Origin: Coriolopsis trogii | Taxonomy: Eukaryota > Basidiomycota > Agaricomycetes > Polyporales > Polyporaceae | Direction of reading: 5' to 3' | Length of the DNA: 64,000 nucleotides | NCBI GenBank assembly: GCA_020543525.1 | Contig: JAHYIO010000001.1 | Span: 2,480,001 to 2,544,000 of the forward strand | In this document: positions 55,568-64,000 of the stretch, piece by piece | How the letters are laid out: the number at the start of each line of letters is the position of its first letter | Numbering within the stretch: position 1 is the stretch's first letter | Notes under the pieces: generated by a model | Seen by the model: the letters and a program-made list of their open reading frames with translations, nothing else | Told to the model about the DNA's origin: nothing | Database searches by the model: none | Program-made: the position numbers and the translations under genes

Positions 55568-55950
55568 GGTACGTGCGTTTTGGTGTGGGGCTGATGTGTC
55601 GCTGACTGCTATTGAGAAGGTCTGCGCTTCCCCCTTGGGCTGTCTTTGTCGGTCGATCAGTAGTTGAACACGGACACGGACTTTGTGCTATAGGTGTTAC
55701 TGGCTGTATTGATTTGCGTCCTTTATATCCTGACCATAGCCCGCTCTTTCGCTTGCGAAGGAGTTACTTACGTTCATTTTGGAATCCATGATAGGATCGA
55801 GATCGGGAAACTTACATTTATTGGCTGGGACTGAAAGCGTACACGTCAAAGGTGAGGGCAAGCATCAAGATATAGAAAATACGACTGTCGAGACGTCGCG
55901 AGTTCTGAAGTACATGCAAATGCGATCATATATCTGCGAAGCCACGTCTA
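55568..55950. other. intergenic, 3' flank of repeat-precursor and NudC genes
   Basis: No gene is supported. The two genes converge here. An AT-rich stretch around 55700-55740 may belong to the precursor's 3' untranslated region. Confidence 0.45.
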
Positions 55951-56796
55951 TCATGAGATCTTGGCCTGTGAGAAGTCCAGCTCCGGATGCGCTTCTTGGA
56001 ATTTCTTCAATGCCTAACCTAGGATTAGCGCACAACGACCTTCGAACGGGAGAGCGACTTACTTCCATCTTCTTCATTTCATCCGAGGTTGGCTTCCCCA
56101 TTTGCTGTAAGAGTTGGATATCCTGAGTGTCTATCAAGGACTACGACAGAGTGCGTTACCTTCTGCTGGTTGTCGAACTGGAAGGCTCGTCAGGATATGA
56201 CCCATAGAGATACCCACTAGAACTCACCATCATTTTCTCGACCATGGCCCTGGTTTCCCCGTCAAGGTCACTCAACTTGCTGTTCTCAGGCTGTATCTTG
56301 GTGGTGTCCAGCTTTGGATGGTGGGTCAGAACGTTCTCCCACCATTGCTGCTGGTTCAGCTTCTCGAGATGTATGAGGACGCTCTCTTGATCCTCTGAAG
56401 TCGAGTCAGCCAATTTTTCGATGACAGCATCGCGTATAAGACATACCAAGTGTCCAGGTACATTCGTCAGTCTTGACCTCTTTGCAGAGCTCTCCGGCCA
56501 TGATAGGTTCCTTGCCCTTGAATCCGACGCTCAGCTTCTTCTTCTGGATCACGACGCTGAGATCGCGAGCCCGAGTGCCCTTTGGCACTGGGACGGTGAT
56601 ATCAACGTCTCCGAGCTGCTGAGTCCATTTGTATGGCAGCGCTATTGAGAGAATGACATGTTGGTGCTTCGCATACTGAGACGGTCGATCAGAGGGCCGC
56701 ACCCGCCTGCTCAGCCGCTTCGCGTGCACGATCGGCTTTGTCGCGTTCTTCCCTTTGCTCGGGAGTGAGTTTGTCGTAGTCGTCGTTCGCAGACAT
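55951..56796 (-). CDS. NudC-like nuclear movement protein (CS domain)
   Basis: Homologue of Aspergillus NudC, an Hsp90-linked co-chaperone needed for dynein function and nuclear migration. Start [20 protein letters not shown]. The CS domain reads [20 protein letters not shown], then [20 protein letters not shown] and [20 protein letters not shown]. The NudC C-terminal part follows: [38 protein letters not shown] and [19 protein letters not shown], ending in [12 protein letters not shown]. Small introns separate these blocks, one leaving an exon coding only FDNQQK. Divergent from the Siz/PIAS gene with 260 bp between starts. Confidence 0.92.
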
Positions 56797-57055
56797 TTGT
56801 GAGTGGATGTGAGTGGCAAAGATGGATTGCAGATAGCCACAGAAGCCACAGAGACCTTGAGGCAGGGCGATGCGTCCGAGTACCCGAGCGCGATCTTCGA
56901 AGTGAGTAGAATGAGCGCGTCATTCCACGTGATGTCAGCCTTTGGCAGGAGTTTCCCACGAGCAGCTTGGCAGAGTCCCGTTTCCTGTCGTCTACCACAG
57001 CGTCGCCGTCGCTTTCCCAGCCATCCGCTCTTCATCCGGCACCTCCTCCTTCTTC

Positions 57056-59627
57056 ATGGCGAGCCAGGACCCTTGGGCGGACTATGAGGTACGTGCCTGC
57101 TCTTGTTGGCTTGCTTTATTGTCTCGTGGTTAAGGCCCTCGCGGATCCCGTGAAACAGACGCTCCGACACAATCTCAAGTACTACAAAGTGGACCACCTC
57201 AAACAAGTCATCGCAGGCTTCAACGAAGAGTGTGGCACCAATTTGATCAAGTCAGGCAAGAAGCAGGAGATACTGGATAGGATACTCAGACAACTGTTTG
57301 ACTGGCGGATGCATAACGAGGTGGACAAGTGGATGAAGGCGAAGACTCTTGCAAATCGCATTCGCACAACAGGCATGTGAGTGCTCATTTCGACGTTTTG
57401 GGCTATCCTCAACGAGTTGGGGGTGTTGGGAGCAGTCTTCTAATTCATCACGATCAAGCACTCAACATCCTCCACACAGGTACACTCCCACAACGTCCGC
57501 AGCCGCTGCTGCTGCTGCTCCGTCCTCCTCGACCAACAACGCGTCCTCGTCTGGACAACCTCACGGCTATGCGGAGATTCAGGACAACGTTCCATATCGT
57601 CCGGGTCACCTTGTTCCACGTTACGACTCGTTCGCACCGCCTCGCCGACCAAACTATGTCGGTCCGCTTTCTCCTGCGCAAGCCCCACCCATTCCCTCAA
57701 TTCGATTCAAGTTCTCCCCCTTTTTCAGGATAGAGACTATTGTCACCCCAGTGGTTGAATGTCCAGGTCAGTCGTAATTTAAATCTCGATGTTTGCTTCT
57801 TGATTGAACTTCCACGAAGAATCCACTACGTCAATGGATCGACGCTCCCAGTCGATAAGCTTCGTCATGACGAACGACCTCCTTCAGAAGCTCGCAATTG
57901 CAAGGTAGGGGCAGGACCATCTTACCAGCGTTCGTCGAAATTCTAACCCATCTGGATCTACAGTCCGAAGTATCAACTCCGTTTATACTGCACGTCGTCC
58001 ACCTACTACACGCCTCAAGGGACTTTCCGTAGTCCTGTAACCACCCCATGTCCGATTGAATTTCCTCCTACGTGCGAGGTCCGAGTCAATGGCACTCAGC
58101 TGAACGCAAATTTGAAGGGGCTCAAGAAGAAGCCGGGCACAGCGCCACCGCCCGACTTGGGGAAGGTCTTGAGAATGCAACAGAGCGCGTCGAACAGGAT
58201 TGAAATGATCTATGTCAACAGCCAGCAGCCTACTCCTCCCAAGGCGAGTCTCCCTCCGCCGCTACGCGCCATAATCTTGATTCTCATTGTATGAACAGAA
58301 GTACTACCTAGTGGTCATGTTGGTCGAAGTCACGTCTGTGGATCAACTCATCGACAGGCTTCGTAAGGGCAAGTTCAGGTCCAGAGAAGAGGTGCTTGCA
58401 GATAGTGCGTTACTTCTTACTGTCGATAAATGCTCTGATATTGAGCTTCTCCGTGAAGTGAACAAAGCCGTGTCGGACGACGACGATATCATTGCTGGTC
58501 ATCAGAAGATGTCGCTGAAGTGCCCCGTACGTCTAGACCATTGTCATCGGTTCCGACGGCGCGTCTTACGTTGCACATCTAGCTGAGTTACATGCGCATC
58601 ACGACGCCATGTCGTTCCAAGATATGCGTACACCCTCAATGCTTCGACGCTGTATCATGGTACTCAGTGATGGAGCAGACCACGACATGGATGTGTCCTG
58701 TTTGCGAGAAGGTTCTCAGCACTGAAGAACTTTACATAGACGGGTAAGTTGCCTTTGTCATTGGAGATCATATTCGTTCTAGTTTGCTCATGTATGCACC
58801 GCAGTTACTTTGATGACATCCTGAAGCAGACACCAGAAGAAGTAGAGGACGTCATTGTGGAGGCAGACGGGCAATGGCACACTGAAGATAACAAGTACGG
58901 GTCCGCTGAGTGGAAAGCTGGGCATCCCTCTGCTCCTCCGCCCAAACCTCTAGTCAGGCGTCCTCCCTCACCAACCAAGCCTGTGACCAACGGTGTTGAC
59001 GGGAAGGATAAGCCTCGTGCTCAGACACCGATCGAGATATCTGATTCCGAGGACGAAGACGAGGGTCGGGTGAAGCGGGAACTCTCTCCGTCTACTGACG
59101 GTTTGATCCCTCGAGCGAGTCAGTCTTCCAATGGGGGTTCGCAGCCGAGGCGGTCCCATGTTCCTGACATCATTGACTTAACCTTGTCGGATGACGATGA
59201 GCCGCCGCCGCCTCGCCCTTCCGCTCCTGTACAGTCCAAAAAGCGTAAGGAGATGGAGGATCTGCCTTCCCCTACCGAGCAGATTTGGAAGAAGTCTCGC
59301 ATCGACAGCAGCTTGTCGCCTACGACTGTCACACTCAACGAGCTGGTCAATAACAGCACTCTGCGTATGGCCGATGAAGCACGACGTCACGGTCCCATTC
59401 CCTCCTCATCCCACTCGCGTTACTCCTCGTCGCAGTCACCCTACCGCGGTTCCGGGTCCTCACAGTCATACGGCTCTCCCGGAGCGCTCCCACTTCCACC
59501 GCATCTGCCTCAGCGTCCCTCGTCTTCCTCGCGCGACAGTACCTATCGTAATCCTTTGCCGCCGCCTCCCTTCATCCCGCAACGTGGAAGCGGTGCGGGA
59601 AGCTCTTCACCCACCAATTGGCGGTGA
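57056..59627 (+). CDS. Siz/PIAS-type SUMO E3 ligase
   Basis: SUMO E3 ligase with SAP, PINIT and SP-RING modules. The first exon codes MASQDPWADYE. The SAP-like region is VDHLKQVIAGFNEECGTNLI with GKKQEILDRI. The PINIT region includes FRSPVTTPCPIEFPPTCEVR and VNGTQLNANLKGLKKKPGTA. The SP-RING has MSLKCPLSYMRITTPCRSKI, then CVHPQCFDAVSWYSVMEQ and TWMCPVCEKVL, which supplies the zinc ligands. The C-terminal tail carries SUMO-interacting motifs (TPIEISDSEDEDEG and IIDLTLSDDDE) and a Ser/Pro-rich end. Introns are frequent and mostly 50-60 bp. Confidence 0.92.
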
Positions 59628-60108
59628 GATGGTTGATAGGTTGACCGTTGACGGACGTGGGATAGATTTTTCATATGGATTCCAGCATGAAGTGTGCAAA
59701 TGGTAGCTACTTTAGTTCATTCGTCTACTGTCATATTATCCTTCTTGGCGCATGTAATGCCTATTCGCCGTGTCCTCGCTGTGAACACGCTGTGGTTGTT
59801 CGTTCGAACGGACGGGAAGGTTCTGCTAAGTAGCCGGTGCTGTGCACACGTCGGCTGATGGCAGGCCCGTTCAGCCAACCATCATCGGGCGCTTCGGGCA
59901 ACGCCCCCGGTCTCGCATTATTTCGGACGGGCGTTGTGATTGGTCCAGCACAATTTTGACGGCCCGGGGACTCGGCCGGACTCGGAGTTGCAAATTCCGG
60001 CGCTATCCGAAAACGTACTTAGACGTTCGCACGCGAGACTTTTTCTCCTCCAACTTGTCTTCCCCCTCCACTCAGTTCCCTCCCTCCTTTCGGTTTCACC
60101 CCGTCAAA
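59628..60108. promoter_or_regulatory. ADP/ATP carrier promoter with CCAAT box and CT-rich leader
   Basis: No gene is supported. ATTGG (CCAAT on the other strand) at 59939-59943, then a CT-rich leader at 60040-60095 immediately before the carrier start. Both are common in highly expressed fungal genes. Confidence 0.5.
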
Positions 60109-61408
60109 ATGGCCGACGTCAAGAAGGGCAAGACTCCCAAGGAGTTCCTTGGTGCGTATTTGTGTGCTCACATGCCGTCGTCGCGCGGTGTGCCCTTGGT
60201 GCTGGCGACCTTGATTGCTGACCTGGCACTTGTATGCAGTTGACTTCATGATGGGTGGTGTGTCTGCGGCTGTTGCCAAGACCTCCGCTGCTCCCATCGA
60301 GCGTATCAAGCTCCTTATCCAAAACCAGGATGAGATGGTGGGTTGAATGAGCTGGATGACGATAGTACGTGTTTCCTGATTGGTACTCCTCCCACAGATC
60401 AAGCAGGGTCGTCTCGCTGAGCCCTACAAGGGCATCGGTGACTGCTTTGCGCGTACTTACCGTGACGAGGGTCTCCTCTCCCTCTGGAGAGGCAACACCG
60501 CCAACGTCATCCGGTACTTCCCTACGCAGGCCTTGAACTTTGCCTTCAGTGCGTCATTCCCCATATATGGCAACTGCTGTAATTGGTCCTGACGTGTCGT
60601 GCAGAGGACTACTTCAAGTCCCTCTTTGGCTTCAAGAAGAACGAGGGTTACTGGAAATGGTTCGCTGGCAACGTCGCCTCTGGTGGTGCTGCTGGTGCCG
60701 CGTCCCTTCTCTTCGTGTACTCGCTTGACTACGCCCGTACGCGTCTCGCCAACGATGCCAAGTCGGCGAAGGGTGGAGGAGCCCGTCAGTTCAACGGTCT
60801 CATTGATGTCTACAAGAAGACCCTCGCGTCTGACGGTATCGCTGGTCTCTACCGTGGCTTCATCCCCTCGGTCGTCGGTATCATCGTGTACCGTGGTCTC
60901 TACTTCGGTGTCTACGACTCGCTCAGTACGTGGCACAGCATTCAGCGAATTTTCACACTATTGACATTGGATCGCAGAGCCTGTTGTCCTCGTCGGTGCT
61001 CTCCAGGGCTCCTTCTTGGCTTCGTTTGCTCTCGGTTGGGGTGTTACCATTGGTGCTGGTCTTGCGTCGTACCCTCTCGACACGATTCGGTGCGTAAATG
61101 TCTCTGATTATGGTTCTTCATGTACTGACTTCGTTGCAGTCGTCGTATGATGATGACTTCTGGTGCTGGTGTTCACTACAAGTCCATGTTCGATGCTGGT
61201 TCGCAGATCGTCGCCAAGGAGGGAATGAAGTCGCTCTTCAAGGGTGCTGGTGCCAACATCCTCCGTGGTGTTGCTGGTGCTGGTGTCCTGTCCCTCTACG
61301 ACAAGCTCCAGGAGGTCATGTTCGGCAAGGTCTACTCCGGTGGTACGTCTATGTGGGCTAGATATTCAATTGTCTCACACTCAACGGATGTTTTCAGGCT
61401 CTGGCTAA
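60109..61408 (+). CDS. AAC: mitochondrial ADP/ATP carrier
   Basis: Inner-membrane exchanger of ATP for ADP. Starts [20 protein letters not shown]. The three carrier signatures are [26 protein letters not shown] and YPLDTIRRRMMM; the last contains RRRMMM, the hallmark of ADP/ATP carriers. Repeats include [59 protein letters not shown] and [20 protein letters not shown]. Seven exons; the last codes only the final SG and stop at 61406-61408 (YSGGSG). About 310 residues, as expected. Confidence 0.96.
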
Positions 61409-61665
61409 GCGTATATGTCACGGACATTTTACACTGTATCAGCCTCTTAGTAGTATCGTTTACCTTGCACGCTATACGACTTCTTTCAATAGACGCTGTC
61501 GTTATTTTTCTGGTATTGCATCTAGAGCACGATGTTGGGCATATACTCCTAAGTACTCGTACTACACCGGAATCGAGAGATTTCTTATACCACATCACCG
61601 AGCGTCTGAGCACACCGACGACGAGAGAGTGAGAGACATCGGCAAGCGCTTCTTGCTTTCGTCCC

Positions 61666-64000
61666 ATGCCATGTCTCCTGCGGCTCTCTGTGTTTGCTGT
61701 CTGTCGCCCTAGAGGCTATTCCACTCGAGCTTCTCAGCTCATTTCACTCAGGCCATACCAGGAGTCTTGTCTCGAGGCCTGCCTGGACGCCCTCAAGAAG
61801 GGTTCAACTCGCATCGGTGTTTCGCTCCCAACCGGGGCGGGCAAAACAACCGTCTTCATCTCTCTCTTGTCCCGACTGTCGGCCCCAGTCAAAGCTCCCG
61901 ATGCGACGAGGTCCATTGTCATTGTCAACAGCGTTGAATTGGCCCAGCAGACAGCCGACCAGGCGCGAAGACTATTTCCGGAATGGAGTGTAGAGATTGA
62001 GCAGGGCAAGCATCAGGCTACGGGTACTGCAGACCTGTACGTCCAATGATATTCCGTATGACATTCCTAATTAAACCTATGTCCCCTTTAAAGCACCATT
62101 GCAACGTTCCAAACCCTGCTACGTTCCAACAGACTGGACAAGTTCAGAGCGAAATACCTGAAAGCTCTCATTGTTGACGAGGCTCATCATGCCGCTGCGC
62201 CTTCGTGAGCCTTCTTTCCCTTCATGCGGAGGACAGCCGTTGACTGGGCCAAAGATATCGTCGCATCCTTTCCCGTTTCGATCCTGCTATCAAGAGCCCA
62301 GACGAGGACGCTGAACCGCCGACGTTGTCGCACCGTATACCCATCCTCGGCTTCTCCGCCACTTTCAGCCGCCATGACGGTCTTGCCCTCGGTTCAGTGT
62401 TTGAGCAGATTGTCTATCATCGTGACTTTTTGGAGATGATCAAAGAGCAATGGTGCGTGTGCCTTGCGAGCTGTTGTAATAATCGTCTGACGTGGACGGT
62501 TCTGCCAGGCTCTGCAAGGTTCGCTTCACCACTGTCAGGGCGAATGTCGACCTGAGCCAGGTCACCGTGAATTCGCGCTCTGGAGACTTCAATCCCACCA
62601 GTCTGGCGCATGTCATCAACACGGACACCGTGAACGAGCTGATTGTCCGTACATGGCTAGACAAAGCAGGTGTGTCCCCATGTTCGTGCTGGAAAGCTTT
62701 ACTCTCATTCTATGTCCACCAGCGGATAGGAAGTCAACGCTTGTGTTCTGTGTGAACATATCGCATGTTGCGAATGTCACAGACGCTTTCCGGAGAGCAG
62801 GTATCGATGCTCGTTATGTCCATTCGGGTACGCCTGCGGTCGAGCGGAAGGCGTTGATTGCAGCCTTCAAAGCTGGAGAGTTTCCCGTTCTGGTGAACTG
62901 CGGTAAGGAGAACGCCAGACTCGTCAAATTCATCGAAGTTAACCATCGCCTCTAGCCGTCCTCACTGAAGGGGCAGACATCCCAAACATTGACTGTGTTA
63001 TGGTAGCGCGTCCGACAAGGTCCCGGAATGTATTTGCACAAATGGCAGGTCAACTGTCCACGTATTCACGGGTTTAGGCTGACTATGCATGTAGATCGGA
63101 CGTGGTATGCGACTATCCCCGGATACTGGCAAAGAAGACTGCCGTATCATCGACTTCGTCGACTCTCAAGACCGCGTTGCGGGAGTGGTATCTATGCCTA
63201 CGTTATTAGGCTTGGACCCAGCAGCACTCAGCGATGGTGAACAAACACTTGCTTTTCTGTAATCCCTCGCGCTCAGAGTGTGTGCGTAGATGAGACAATT
63301 GAAAGCCTCGAGGCCCGTCGCGATACACTGGAAGAAGGCGACCCCGACAATCCAACGGCTGGCCGTTCCAACACGACGAGTCCCGTTCCGCAACCGAAGT
63401 CGGTGACGTATATCGACCATGAAAATCCGTTCGTGCTTGCGGATAATGGCTCTGGGGACCCCAACATCCGGAATCTGAGTCGCAACGCTTGGGTATGCTG
63501 TGGCGACGATGTCTATGTGCTAGAGTGTCTTGGCAAGGGCTATATTCGTGTAGAGCCTGTGCAGAGTGATAGCAACGAAGGTATGTCCAGCTTTGGCTTT
63601 CCACTCACTCTGTCGTACTCTGAACTGACTTGTCTGTATGTTATACACGCAAGACGCGCAGGCAGCGCAATATGTCGCCTACTACACTCCACAGACGATG
63701 CCCCGGGGCACTGCCTTCATCTTGAAGGTCTCGCCCTTCAGACAGAAGAAGAAGATCCTGTCGGCTCAGACCTTGCAGGAGGCCATCAGAGGTTGTGATA
63801 CGTACGCGCAGGACAAGCTGGGTGGTACGCTCGCCCTCGGCTTGCTTCGCACGGCCAAATGGCGGTGGGAGCAAGCCTCGGAGTCTCAAAAGCAGTTCAT
63901 CTTCAAGAGGTGGAAGGCCCGCAAGCACGTTGCTGTCGCTTACGGGGAAGACGGCTCACCGCTTGCGTCCGGGAACAGACTTGATGGGATGAAGAAAGGG
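61666..64000 (+). CDS. IRC3: mitochondrial DEAD/DEAH-box helicase IRC3, cut by window edge
   Basis: SF2 double-stranded DNA translocase/helicase for mitochondrial DNA maintenance, running off the right edge. The N-terminus [20 protein letters not shown] looks like a mitochondrial targeting peptide. Motifs after splicing: [35 protein letters not shown] (Walker A), [20 protein letters not shown] (DEAH), [71 protein letters not shown], and [20 protein letters not shown]. The C-terminal part beyond 63280 is less conserved. Exons are many and small in the first 1.4 kb. Confidence 0.9.

Noticed and set aside
1..64000. tRNA genes
   Set aside because: I scanned for TTCGANTC-like T-arms in intergenic stretches and saw none with matching acceptor stems; a covariance search would settle it.

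Overview
The window is nuclear DNA from a filamentous basidiomycete, probably an Agaricomycete and possibly a polypore (the placement below class is inference). Genes are dense and lie on both strands. Most are broken by introns of about 50-65 bp with GT-AG ends and CTAAC/CTGAC-like branch sites. The gene set is typically fungal: NADPH oxidase A, HIS7 fused as HisH-HisF, Pal1, Ima1, delta-8 sphingolipid desaturase and IRC3. I reconstructed 32 protein genes by joining exons by eye. Two run off the window edges (KRE6/SKN1 at the left, IRC3 at the right). I saw no tRNA, rRNA or CRISPR array.

Layout. 1-12 kb: KRE6/SKN1-type beta-glucan protein, a 433-bp inverted-repeat element, SNAPc subunit 1, Ima1, an SLC25 carrier, a RINGv ubiquitin ligase, a single-domain RNase III and MAD2. 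12-24 kb: NADPH oxidase, RecQ helicase, TAF5, then a divergent pair of unrecognised genes. 24-35 kb: a single-pass membrane protein, a metallophosphoesterase, sphingolipid desaturase, ribosomal eL13, a 351-bp inverted-repeat element and a MetE-like methyltransferase. 35-45 kb: Pal1, the divergent amino-acid genes HIS7 and SER3, RAD51, mitochondrial uL4 and cytosolic uS9. 45-64 kb: a Rap1-like BRCT/Myb protein, complex I NDUFA11, an EED-like Polycomb WD protein, ESF1, a secreted nine-repeat Kex2-type precursor, NudC, a Siz/PIAS SUMO ligase, the ADP/ATP carrier and IRC3.

The genes do not form one pathway; this is a housekeeping stretch rich in genome-maintenance genes. Some local logic is visible. 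HIS7 and SER3 share a 263-bp promoter with two TGACTC (Gcn4-type) sites. The MAD2, RAD51 and RecQ promoters each carry two ACGCGT (MBF-type) boxes, and the promoter between the two unknown genes carries three.

The most unusual gene is at 54648-55567. It encodes a signal peptide followed by nine 27-residue units separated by dibasic RR sites. This is the architecture of a Kex2-processed repeat precursor that would release about eight near-identical peptides of roughly 25 residues plus a slightly shorter C-terminal one. The coding evidence is strong; the role of the peptides is unknown.
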